A stretch of 64,000 nt of DNA from Centropus unirufus (Eukaryota; Chordata; Aves; Cuculiformes; Centropidae): contig VYZI01000146.1 of assembly GCA_013397695.1 (NCBI GenBank), forward strand, positions 362,142 to 426,141, read 5' to 3'. The translations under genes were made by a program, and so were the position numbers. Each line of letters opens with the position of its first letter. The first letter of the stretch is position 1. Of this stretch, positions 23,916-35,000 are shown one piece after another. A model generated the notes under the pieces. The model worked only from the letters and a program-made list of their open reading frames with translations, was not told the DNA's origin and did no database searches.

Positions 23916-26900
23916 CTTTATTTTTCCAGCAGTGAGTATCACTGCCCTTGAAATGACTTTTTGGAAGTGCAGAGAGTTCTGTGTAATTGGAAATGTTAAG
24001 CCAAAGTTACGTATTCTTTTTAAAAAATGGCACAAAGAGGGATTAAGTCAGGTAAATCCCATGACCCATGTTAGGGAGTAGCTCAGATTAAATTAAGGTG
24101 CTACTCCTGTCCGGCTCCATAATCTATGGATCTATGAAATTTTCTCATAGTATAATGATTTTTCAATTTCAGACTTGTTCCTTCTTTACCAGGCCCTCAA
24201 CATTTTTAACTATGTTTTTAAGCAGGTTCCTTACTACCCGTCCCTTTATATACAGCCCTTGTTTATCTTTAATAAATGGATAATTGTACTGGCTTTATGT
24301 TGTTTACTGTTCTTCCCGTTTTTTCATCTTCTCTGTGTGCTCTACCTAGCACAAGAAGGTATCTTTCAATAAAGATTGCCTGAGAGTGAAAATGAAGAAG
24401 GGGAGCGGAAGAAACACAAACAGAGAGTGAGGGTTAGAGGAAGAAAGAAAAGACTAAGGGAAATTTTATTCCTGAAGGATTTGAAAATAATTCACTATAA
24501 TTTGGGAAAATCTTTAAATGTCATGGGTCAACTATTTAAAAGAATTTGTAATAATCTTTCTGATATTATTAACACTTTTATTTTTATAAAAAAAGGTGAT
24601 CATTTAAATTTAATTGAAATGTGCTGCATTGGTGGGACTTTTTAGTGATATGATTATTGCCTAGGGGTAATCTTTAGCTCCAATTAAAGACAGCAGTTTC
24701 TACAATGCTCACATGGTACTGCTATGTTTAACAAAAAGATATTTATTTATCCTTGTTAATGATTATCCTATGAATATCTGCACATGAGCTTAGCTTTATG
24801 AGCATAGTTTATCTATCATTGAGTCAATAAAGTGCATTAATTTGATTTTTTTAAAAAAATTAACTGCAATTGAAATGTTTTTCGTAGTCATTGTTCCTGT
24901 ACTTGTTTCAGGAAGAAGCGTGTTAAATGCACTTCAGAGGTGAATTAATAAGAAAAAAGTAAACAACTGCAAAACAATATAAAGCTAGGAGGTGAAATAG
25001 GATCTTTTTTCAAGTATGAAGTTCTAAACATATTCAAGATTATATTTATGGAAGCTAGGGTACAAACTGAAAGCACCTTCACAGAAATAATTCTTTGATA
25101 GCAAAGGAAAACAAAAAAAAAAGAAAAGCCTTTGCAAGTTTCTTTCTACAAACAAACAGACAAACAGAAAGAGGAAAGCCTTTGAACTTCTATTGTTCTG
25201 ACAACATTATTACCTATGTTTTATCCAGTGCAGTGTTTTTAAATGCTATTAACTTACAGATGACACCACTTTTGTTTTTTTTTTAACTAAGTGGTGGCGA
25301 GAGTGGTGAGAGACAAAGATAACCCAGCTAAATATCTGGTTGGATGAATCAGTTCTACTTGAAAGCAACTGAGAGCTCTTGGAGACTGAAATACAATAAT
25401 CTCTACCAAATGGCATGGACACTTGCTACTTGTTATGTTTCACGGTAGTCAAGGAGAAAGTGTGTTAAAGTGAGAGATAAAAATTCTAATGGTATTTGAA
25501 ATCTGAATGTTGATCAAAGTCCAAGTTTCAATGATAATTCTGATTTCTGCAGCAAAGGATAAATCAGAACTCCTGACAGACTTGAATTTTAGAAAGCTGG
25601 ATGGGGGTGTTAGCACCTTGTTAGAAGTGTCCTAAAAACTTCCCCTCAACTGGAAGCTCTGCATTAAAGTAGGCACTAGGAACACTAAAAGGATCATGTT
25701 ATGGCTAAGGTATTTTAAGACTTATCAAGAATGCAATTTTTTGTATTCCAAGATAAAGCAAAACAATAAAGTAGAGCCAACCTGTCACTTGAGATGGTTC
25801 TAAGCCAAACCACTCCACCTAAACTTCAAAGTGCTCCTAATCTCACCTGGGATCCAAAACCTCTCCCTCTTGTACAACTGATTTAGCTGAAATTGCAGAT
25901 CTAGGTACTGGCAGACAGTGAAAAAGAATAGATTTTAGGATTAGGACAGGCCATCTACTTCCCTTAGGCAGTGCTATGTTTTCCACTTTTGCTGGACTAT
26001 GCTTAAGCTTTTTATCTCCAAAGGTTGACTGGGATGTTCTCAGGCTGAAGTCTGAAAGATGCTGAATGCTTTGCAGGAGGTGCTGAAAGATTTTTAAACC
26101 CACTGACGTCACTGCTCATTGGTGGCTTTCAGCACTTTTGGAGGGTGGATGTGAGAGAGGTAGCAGAATCAGATGCCAACATATTAAACTTTCCCAACAC
26201 AATAAAAACCAAAAATCATGGCAGATTGAATTCATACCTAAAGTCTAAGCAAGAAAAAAATCAGTTCTGTTTGTTTCCGCCAGAAATAAGTAGGACATTG
26301 TAAGTAAATCACATTGTTTATACCACTTATTCTACCTGCAATGAAAACAAGAACAGCTGTTCCTTGACTGCTCTGTTAGTAAGAAACGTGCACTGTTAGT
26401 TGTTATAATAACAAAGTTTACAAGATCTGCCATCCTTTTCCTCACACTCTGTTTTTCTTGGCATTTCCAAAGTCAGTTATTATTATTCAATCCAGTTTAA
26501 AAAGTGCTCAAAATGTCTCTGTTGAGGACAAAAAAAACCCCAACAATCATAAAAATCCTCAGACAACCAGCCCCCCAATCCCTATGCAGTTTTTTTCCTC
26601 CTGAAATTGGGGAATAAAAAACCATAGTGACCAAAGTTCCCTCTCATTAGGTATACAGTCTTCAAATACCAGGTAAGACACTGTGCATTACATATCATAG
26701 GACCAAATCCTGGCTCCATTGACAGCAATGATATGTTTTCTTGTTGATTTAAACAGGACGAAGATTCAAGAAGGTCAGAATGGGACTGCATTGAGTTCTC
26801 TGAGAAAGCAACATAGCCGTCAGCAAATACCTCTTACAGCCTCTTATATAAAGTTTATTAAGTCTCATCTTAAAATCAGATAGAATTCTTGCCAGTAAGG

Positions 26901-27959
26901 TTCTTCTGAGGACCACACTTGCCGGACACATGGGAATCTACTTCTCATTTCCAACTTAAATGTGCTGAAAGCAGCTGATACCTTTTAGGTATCATATCAC
27001 TTACCTTAATAGCTGGTCTTCCTCTTCGGCTCTTTTTTATTTCTAGACTGAAGAAGCGGAGCCCTTCTTTTTTTTTTCAGGCTTCTCCAACAGAAGAGAC
27101 TCTAAGTTTCTAGGATCCACTTTTTGGTCTTTTGCCCCTGAAAGTTTTAATTTAACTTTTGTTTTGCAATAAAGTGGACTTGAAATTTAACATTATATCC
27201 AGGTGACATCTTCAACAATATTTTGCGCAACAGCAGCTGAACATCTCCTCTGTAAATACCCCTTGACTTAAATGGCCCTGATGACACTTACACACTCCTT
27301 TGCCATGATGCCCTGACCATCCATAGATATCTGGTACAGACTCCAGAAGGACGTTTTCTTGTATTATGAGATTATTAAATGAAGTGTGTTCATGATAGTT
27401 GTATTGATATGTTCTTGTACTGACGCTGTTATCTTTGAAAGCTGTCTCGCATACCAGTGTCTACTTCTCAGTATGATTTTAAAGGACAGTTCTACTCAGA
27501 CAGATATTCTCAGTCAAAATTCTGGCAATTAGATTGTAAACACAGGGCAACAATATACATGATTTTCATACCCAAGGTAGTACTCTCTGCAGTCAACTTT
27601 AAATGTATGTCCTTTTGGTCTTCCAGTATAATATTGTAAGATTTCTTTCCGATTGCTAAAATTGGCCTGCACGTTTTTAAATTGTTGTCTTTGATTCCAA
27701 GGGTAGAGACTGAGTTCATGAACACTGTCACTCCACCTTGCATTTCTAATAGCTCCAATGGCAAAGCTTAAGTGATGAAAAATGCTGCCTATTGCTTTTT
27801 AGCTTTGGTTATATTTTTAATATATAAAGAAAGCAATTTGGGTGCAAGTAAAGCACCTTGGGCTTGGTTTTAAAGTTTGAAAAGAGAAAATGCAGCAGCT
27901 GCTAGAACTGTAGAAAGATATTTAGGCGTTCTAAAATCTTTCTCCCGACACTAAAAAGT
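23916..27959. other. Intergenic, nothing recognised
   Basis: About 4 kb of AT-rich sequence. Open frames on both strands are short and lack recognisable similarity. No RNA gene or repeat family was recognised. Confidence 0.45.
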
Positions 27960-28339
27960 GAGTGGGCAATTTCAATATTCACCAAATAAGTACAGAGAGA
28001 TCAGAGGTTCCTACGCGTCTCACCAGAGGATCTAATGGAAACCAGAGCTGCTCTTGGCCAAGTGCCAATAAATGGGCCTTGTCGTGGAGAACTGGCTGTC
28101 CAACATGCAACATGGAAGTGGGCACGGATATGCTGGAAGTGGCTCTCAGCTTCACCTGCACCCAAAACCCTGCTAACCAGGGGCCACCACATCATTCACT
28201 ACGGTGGCATCCGTCAGTCCCACCACAGCTGGGTGTGCAAAGATGTCCCTGAAGTAATCAAGGAATTCAGCTCAAAAAAGCCTCTGGCTCACAGCCAAGG
28301 AGAGCAGGAGGAAAACATGGCTGGTCTGTGTTGCTGAGG
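27960..28339. other. GC-richer unexplained block upstream of VPS41
   Basis: Base composition rises here relative to the 4 kb to the left. Frames of 96 and 100 codons overlap on the plus strand (27962-28252 and 28035-28337), and shorter ones lie on the minus strand. None resembles a protein I know. The block ends where CR1 tail sequence begins. It may be the unrecognised 5' part of a repeat, an old pseudogene, or simply the left shoulder of the promoter region. Confidence 0.35.
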
Positions 28340-28414
28340 TGTCCGTCCTCATGACAGAGGGTTTGGAACTGGAGGATCTTTAAGGTCCCTTCCAACCCAA
28401 ACCATCCTACGATT
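28340..28414 (+). repeat. CR1 3' tail
   Basis: It ends with 'ggaactggaggatctttaag' followed by 'gtcccttccaacccaaacca', the canonical CR1 end. Only the tail is present, and the next CR1 copy starts immediately after it. Confidence 0.85.
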
Positions 28415-28762
28415 AGCCTGGAGAAGACAAGACTCTGGAGAGACCTTAGAGTACCTTTCCAGTACTTAAAGGGGATCTACAGGAAAGCTGGGCTGGGGAT
28501 CTTTAGCCGGGAGCGCAGGGATAGGATGAGGTGCAACAGTTTGAAAGGGAGAGAGGGGAGATTTAGATATCGGGACAATTTTTTTTTTATTGTGCGAATC
28601 GTGAGGCGCTGGAAAAAGTTTCCCATGGCTGCCCCATCCCTGGATAAGTCCAAGGCCAGGTTCGACGAGGCTTCGGGGAACCCGATCCAGGGGGAGGTGT
28701 CCCTGCCCATGGGAGGGGCGTGAGATCGAGGTGACCTTCCAACCCAGACCGTTCTATGATTG
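28415..28762 (+). repeat. CR1 LINE 3' end, directly after another CR1 tail
   Basis: It begins 'agcctggagaagacaagactc' (ORF2 C-terminal region), passes 'cctttccagtacttaaaggg' and 'gggagatttagatatcggga', and ends 'tgaccttccaacccagaccgttctatgattg'. It is GC-richer and carries more CpG than the copy at 20250-20737, consistent with sitting inside the VPS41 CpG-rich region. Open frames crossing it are by-products of the repeat. Confidence 0.9.
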
Positions 28763-28817
28763 CATGGGAAGAACTCCAAGACTCGAAGAGTGGGATGCGG
28801 CATAAACGAGCTGATTT
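28763..28817 (+). repeat. Sequence shared downstream of two CR1 3' ends (copy 2)
   Basis: Counterpart of 20738-20792, matching at about 39 of 55 positions with no gap and in the same position relative to a CR1 end. The matching stretch stops near the 'ctgat' at 28811-28815. Copy 2 is the GC-richer of the two. Confidence 0.6.
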
Positions 28818-28847
28818 GACACGTCTCCATAGTTTTATTGCTTACCG

Positions 28848-28893
28848 CAGAGGGCTTAGAACTGGAGGGTCCTGAGGTGCGCTCCAACCATTC
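28848..28893 (+). repeat. Degenerate CR1 3' tail next to the promoter
   Basis: 'cagagggcttagaactggagg' aligns with the tail at 28356-28376 ('cagagggtttggaactggagg'), and the following 'gaggtgcgctccaacc' matches 'aaggtcccttccaaccc'. The usual ATTCT-type end is lost. It ends about 40 bp before the ZNF143-like element of the VPS41 promoter. Confidence 0.5.
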
Positions 28894-28914
28894 CACCCCC
28901 ACGAAGGAAGGAGG

Positions 28915-28997
28915 ACACCCGCCCCCTGTCGAGACTACATTTCCCAGTGTTCCCGGCACAGCGCCTTCCCGCCCCCGTGACGGCTCCCGGCCGCGCC
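28915..28997 (+). promoter_or_regulatory. VPS41: VPS41 core promoter with ZNF143-type motif and GC boxes
   Basis: ACTACATTTCCCA at 28934-28946 fits the ACTAYRNNNCCCR element bound by ZNF143 and common in housekeeping promoters. GC boxes of the CCCGCCCC type lie at about 28918-28926 and 28968-28976, and a CRE half-site TGACG at 28978-28982. There is no TATA box at the expected place. No ATG occurs between about 28860 and the start codon, so the first ATG is at 28998. The transcription start is not directly visible; the motif position suggests a short 5' UTR. Confidence 0.65.
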
Positions 28998-29018
28998 ATG
29001 GCGGAAGCGGAGCCGCAG
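28998..29018 (+). CDS. VPS41: VPS41 exon 1, coding part
   Basis: Seven codons, MAEAEPQ, ending at CAG followed by the donor gtacgg at 29019. It lies in the CpG-rich island directly after the promoter motifs. Reading on past the donor gives an open frame into intron 1 that is unlike VPS41, so the splice junction is needed. Phase 0. Confidence 0.93.
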
Positions 29019-32000
29019 GTACGGCCCGCGCGGCTCCGGTGGGGCCCGGCTCCCCGGCGGGGATTTGCCCAGGCGTCCCTCCCGCTGGGCTCCGCTCTCT
29101 GGATGGAGCCCGTGGGGGAGCCTTGGCGGGAGGGGTTTGGAGCCGAGGGGGAAGAGCTGGCGGGGGTGGGAGGGGGAACTGTGCTTTATCGGGAAGCACG
29201 AGCGAGTCTATCCCGACTGGCGACGGCAAGCTGGAGGAGCTAAGCGCTTTCCACTGGGGTGTCCAGCTAAAGACCTCCCAGGCTTTAGAGGGGAGGGAGG
29301 ATTTAAGCTAGGCAATAGGAGGGAATTCTTCATGAGGGTGGAGAATCACCGGATCAGGCTCCCCAGGGAAGCTGTGGGTTGCCCCTTCCCTGGAGGCGGT
29401 CAGGGCCAGGTTGGATGAGTTCCTTCCAGAGACTCTCTCAGTGTTTCACGGCTGAGCCAGGGCTTTGACACAGAGCTGTGTGGTGCTGCTTGTGTGCCTT
29501 GAGTATGTAAAGGTGAGAGAGTCTTAGAATGACCTCAATTAATTAATCTCCTTAATTGGAGAGTGCTGTCTGGTTTCCTCCTTCCCTGCTGCCAGGGATT
29601 TTGTTAGGAGGGGCTGGCTTCTTCCAGGGTGGCTTCATCCCCTGCTTTGGGGAGTTTTCAACCGTGGCAGCATTTCAAAGGTTTCTCAGGATAAAACCAG
29701 CTCCAACAAGTCATCTTTCATCTTCTTTAATAATATAAGAGATTAAAAATCCTGTGTTGTGCTCTCTTTGGACTACCCTAGCAAAGTTACCTTGTCGGTT
29801 GCTGTTTGTTTCCTGCAGGGAGCACGCACACCCCTGTGTTGTGCCTGTGGATTTCTTTGAAACCCAAGTTTCCTGGTTTTCCCCTTCCAGCAGCTTTAAA
29901 GTATGGGCCTAAATATATAGTGGATAGCATGTGATATTTGTGGAGGCAGGGAAGGGAAAACCCTGTATCCATCACACTTGAAAGCCAGCTGAAGAATTTA
30001 TTGAGTAGCTGTGCTGGATTTGCTAAGTGAGAGACTTTAATGGGGAGAAATTACTTCACATTTCTGTGAGTTCCTCAGCCGTGTTCCTTTTCTCTGTTCT
30101 TATTCTACTTGAGCAGCAGCGTTTCCCACCTGATTGAGGTGTACTGCTAGTTTTGCTCTAGAGTTGGCGACCTACCGATGACAGCGATTCCTACATGGTT
30201 TGGGATTCTGGTCACCTACAAATCCCTACTGAAGGATTTTCTTTTCACAGTTACAAGGCTACTATAAAGTACCAGGGGAGGGTAATCTTGTCGGCTGATG
30301 TGTTTGGAGGGAAGGGAGAGGAACCTAACAAAACCCCATGGCAGCCATAACTGCAGTTTACTTTTCCAGTTTGTCTGTGTGAGTGGGAGCTTTGGAAAAA
30401 AAGCTTTACATATTAAGTTGCTGGTGAAGTGATTTAGTGGGTAAGTATCAATTCGAAGCAACTTCGGCTAAGTTAGTATCAGGGAGCAAATACAGTTTCT
30501 CCATTTCTTTCCTAAGCCAATTCTCCCTTGGAATTTTAGCATGTTATTTTCTGCAGTGAAACATAAAGGCAATGAAGCATTTGCCTGAATTTCTTTGTCC
30601 TTTGTGAAATTATTAACTGCAGTTGCTGTGGCTTGTGAATGCAGTAGGGATAGCAGGGTGTATGTCCCAAAGCAAAACTGGTTGATTATTTGAATTGGCT
30701 TCTGGTGTGCCCTGATTTTGTCGGCTAATATTTGCCCTTGCCCATAACAACTTGCAACCCAGTTAAATCTTTATTAAATGACTCAGGTGGTTGTAAGGAT
30801 CAGCTGCTGCAACAGTAAACAGTAAATGTGCTTTTACTCCAACCCTGTGCCTGTGTGAGTCTGTGTGGTGTTAGTGAGCTCGTCTGGAAAGTTATTGCCA
30901 TTGGCTTCTCCTATATTTGTGTTTTCCTGAATAGCCAAAGCAATTAGAACCATTAGTGAGAATGTAAGTCCTATAACTGCATTAGAAAGTCTCATATATA
31001 GTGGCAAAGATGTCACTTGTTGTAATAACTTATTCTGTTTGGGAGAGCAGGTGATTTTTTTGTCTTTTTTTAAACAAACTCTCCTGTTGCAAACTGTGAA
31101 TGGTATCAAAATTTTAGGACTAGTAATTTTGATTTATTAAGGCATCAAGTAGGCAACTTTTGGTGTTCAGGAGAGAAAGGCAAGTGTTTTTTTTTATTAG
31201 GAATCTAATATATGGTATTTTGATACTTTGCATATGGACTTTGTGCATTACTCTGTCTTGTCCAGTGGGCTGGCCGTGTTACACCATAGTATTTTAGTTC
31301 TGTCCTCATTTGCCTATTGTTAAGTAGAATTTAAGATGCGCAAAGTTTATATGTAACAAAATAACTATTTCCTGAAAGGTAGCTGCACCTTGTGAGCAGA
31401 GCTCCTAAGACTGATGGACAAACAGTTGTGCTTGCAAACTCTAACTTAAGCTTGAAAGGATGCCAGGATTTTCTTCCCTCTTCATCTTCCCTTGACTCCC
31501 ATGTTCTTTCTACTTGCAATTTCCCAACTTGTGTCGTGATTATAGACAACACAGGTAACCCTTCTAGGAGATGTGTGAACCTGCCTGTAGTGAGCAAAAT
31601 GGAGGGAAACAAATGGCAATAATCATGGTAACACCTTGCACTGAGATTCAAGTAGCAAACAGAAATGTTGTTTTTCTTTCCCCCCATCTGCTGTGATCGT
31701 CACTATGGTCCCTAAAGGTGACTATAAAGGAGGCATTTGTTTTTGCCTAGAGGTCACAATCACTGCATTTTATAAATGTGGAAAACAAAAACATGGAAAA
31801 CTGAAAAATTTGCTGGTTGTGAATGCATTGTATTTTGTTTCCTTTCTATTTCTCTTAAAACTGTTGGTAACTGTCTCTTTTTTTTTTTTGTCTCTTTTTC
31901 TCCTTTCTCTGGTGAAATTCTGTACCTATTTATCTTACTGTCCAAGTGCGACTTCATAAGATTTGAAATGCTGCTTTGTCTCTTCCTTGTTCTTTGCTTA

Positions 32001-35000
32001 TGTCATATTTTGTAGTTAAAAAGCTTAGATTCACTGTCAGCGTATTAGTTGTAGCCTTTTATTGATATTGATAACGATAAATACGTTAAGTAAATCTTGA
32101 TTTTGCTGACCTGTTTGAGCAGGCGGTGCATCAGCAGATTTTCTCAGTGGACAGGTGAGAGATTAGCAGGAGTTGACTTACAAAATGTTTTTTGTAGGGC
32201 AGTAGGAATTGTCTTGCCAAGAGAGATGTTTTAAAGGTACAGTTGCTGTCCAAAGGCTAGAGAAAGCCACACAGCTTACGTTGACATGGAATGGGAAAAG
32301 TCATTAGATGCTGGAATTCTGTGGAAAATAGATTGAAATTATTTGAGTTTAAAAGAAGCCTATTATCAGCTGAACAGTTGAATGCTAAAGTTGGTCTTGG
32401 GTAACTTGGGAATCCTGTTCTGCCTTGCAAGTCAAGACGTGGGCAGTTGCTTTGCAAAACTTGCTGCCACTTCTAGAAGGAGGGAAGCTTCCACGGGGAC
32501 ACATTTTCAGATGATCGAGTCACTCTCTTTTGGGGTAACTCACAGTAGTATCACAAGTACCTGGTGCCACTCGAGTGTCAATGTGGCACTACATTGCCAT
32601 TTCCAGCACAAACTGGGTATGAATGGAAAGGATGGAAACTGAACTTTGTGTTGCTTCCACTTTGTCTTCTGTTTCTTAAATGAGGTTTTAAAAGTTCTTT
32701 AAAAGGGGAAATAGTTCTCAATTATATATGTATTTACCTAATTTTCCCTTTGTTCTTCATGTCATTTTCAGGAAACCAGGTCTAATGAGGAATCAACAGA
32801 TGAATCTGAGGTAAGCCTGCTTAAAATGCTTCACACCCGAATCTGTACTAGTTATTTGTCAGTATTGGGGGGAACCCTACCTCATAGGTTGCTTTTGGAA
32901 GTTTCGCTGGTACTGTGTTGTAAGAAATGTTCATGTGGGATTAAATTATTAAAAAGGATCTGTGATTTGCTATTAGAAATTTTTTTATGTTTAACCCCCC
33001 CCTCCAGTTGCCACATTATAGTAAAATAAATTTTGTTGAGAGACAAATTCAAATGCATGCAATTCTATTTTGATCAAATGAAAATTTAATTGTCAGTATA
33101 ATTATATATGCAGTAATACTCCAGTCAAATAATCATGTATTATTACAATAACTTCACAGTTTAGATTTAATCATGTTCTGTAGACTCTTTATTCCTGAGA
33201 TGACGTTTTGTAAATAATTGTCTCATGTTCTGGAGTGAGGTCTGTCTACCCTTCTGTAGATGCCAGAAAAAGTGGACCAGGTTTAAGGAGAGAAAGGGGA
33301 GCTACGGAAGATTCAAGAATTTGTCCCTCACAGCAGTGTACTAACTCCAAACTTGCCATCGTTGAAGGAACCTTGAGAGATCTGGAAAGAAATACTTGAT
33401 TTTGGTGTGGTCTGGGATGGCTACAGGAAGGAAGAAGAAAGAGTGGTTGAATGGCTTCATTTCTGGCCACCAGCGAAGACAGATAACACAGAGCAGGGTA
33501 TTACCTTGTCAGAGTGCTTTCACTCCTTTCCTGGCTAAATGAAGCTGGTTCCTAGGCTTTCAGAACTTTTGTGGACTTGGTGCTAGGAAGATTTTCTGTT
33601 CCTCACACAGGGCCTAATCTTCATACTTGGGATCTGTGTTTAAGCACTAAGCAGGCAGAAACCCCACTGCAGAAGTGGCTTTGTTCCTTGTGGGATAACT
33701 TTGTTTCCCCTCTGCTTTTCATGGGTGGCTGCTGGCAGTGGCGCTGTAGGGCATTCCTGGTGAGAAGGTTCTTTTGGCCCTTAACAATGCCGGGTGGAAC
33801 AGCTGCCTAGCCCAGACCTTTTTTTGCCCTGTGTGAAATGCTTTAGTTCTGGATGTTCCTTGGTGATGTAAAGTGCGCATAGACAATGCCTGAGCAAGGA
33901 ATGGAGTATTTAGCACAACAGTAATCTTCTCAAGAATTGACTTTTATAAGATAGTGAACACAAATAGTTACCTGTTGAGGTGCTTTATTTTTCTTTAAAG
34001 CCTATTGCAAGTGAGAACTTGTTTTAGTGGCATTTTTAATGGTCTTTCAAGATTTCAGCCCATAATAAATATGTATTTGCAGCAGAAACACTCATAAATG
34101 GGTTCCAGCTTGTTGGGAGTTTGTTTTCACCTTAAAGAAAAATGGTCATCGTGCAGCTTTCATAATGCTGGAGGTCATACAATTTCAACAAGACCTTTTT
34201 TAAAGTTTGTCTATTTTTAGTATTAATTTCATGTGTCGAGAAGTGAAAAGGAAACTTTTATATGCAGAATGTAGATGAGTTGTCTTTGAATAGGAATTCC
34301 ATTCTGCAGTGTCTTGACGCTGTACAGATAGGTGATGAAGTGAAAGTTAGAAAACGTGTTTAGAAAGTACTTAAAGGAAGTAGTGAACAATTTTCATATT
34401 CCTAGTGCTTACATCGCTCAGGCTATTTCTAATGATCTGTTAGAAACCTAATGGAAATCTAATAGAACTGGGAAGTCTAAATGTTGTCAGTACTTGCTTA
34501 TGTTATTTGAAGTATAGTCAGGGATAATATAAAACTGATGGCTTCACTCTAAACTCCTGAGGTCATAAAATTGTATGATTTCTTTTTGTGGCTCAGTTTG
34601 GGTACTCAAGGTTTTGGGTTTTTTTGTTGGCAATACTGAGAGATTAATCCTTGCAGCCCGTGTCCTGTTTTACCAATTAAAAAATATAACATTCTTGGTA
34701 TGGACTTAATAGACATCATCATAGGAATAAAGATTTTTGCATATAAAATTGATCTTGCACTTAATTTAAATTCTTCCTCTAAAACTGAAAATTATTGCTA
34801 CTGGTTTCGGGGGGCACATGACAAGTTACTCTATAGAATTCTATCATGGAAGAAGGTAATTTTTCAGTTTCTGTTTTAGAGTAAACAATGTCTGTCTGAA
34901 CTGGATGGGTAAACAAAATAGGGCTTATTTTTTCAGTATTTCTTAGACCGCTGTGCCATTATTTTAATAAAGAACTAAACATACAGTGATTCTCTTCTAC

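Larger units (their letters stand above)
28600..29240. promoter_or_regulatory. VPS41: CpG-rich island over the VPS41 start
   Basis: CpG dinucleotides are frequent across this stretch, especially 28900-29230, while they are scarce in the flanking tens of kilobases. It spans the promoter, exon 1 and the start of intron 1, the typical arrangement for a housekeeping gene such as VPS41. The edges are judged by eye and the left part overlaps CR1 sequence. Confidence 0.7.

Noticed and set aside
28477..29229. A 250-codon minus-strand open frame over the VPS41 promoter
   Set aside because: It runs antisense through CR1 sequence, the CpG-rich promoter and exon 1. The peptide is Pro/Ala/Arg-rich, as expected from GC-rich DNA, so it is a shadow frame.
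28947..29243. Non-ATG open frame in frame with VPS41 exon 1 that extends into intron 1
   Set aside because: The part upstream of 28998 starts at GTG and the part after 29018 is intron. The good donor at 29019 and the matching exon 2 show that translation starts at 28998 and splices out.
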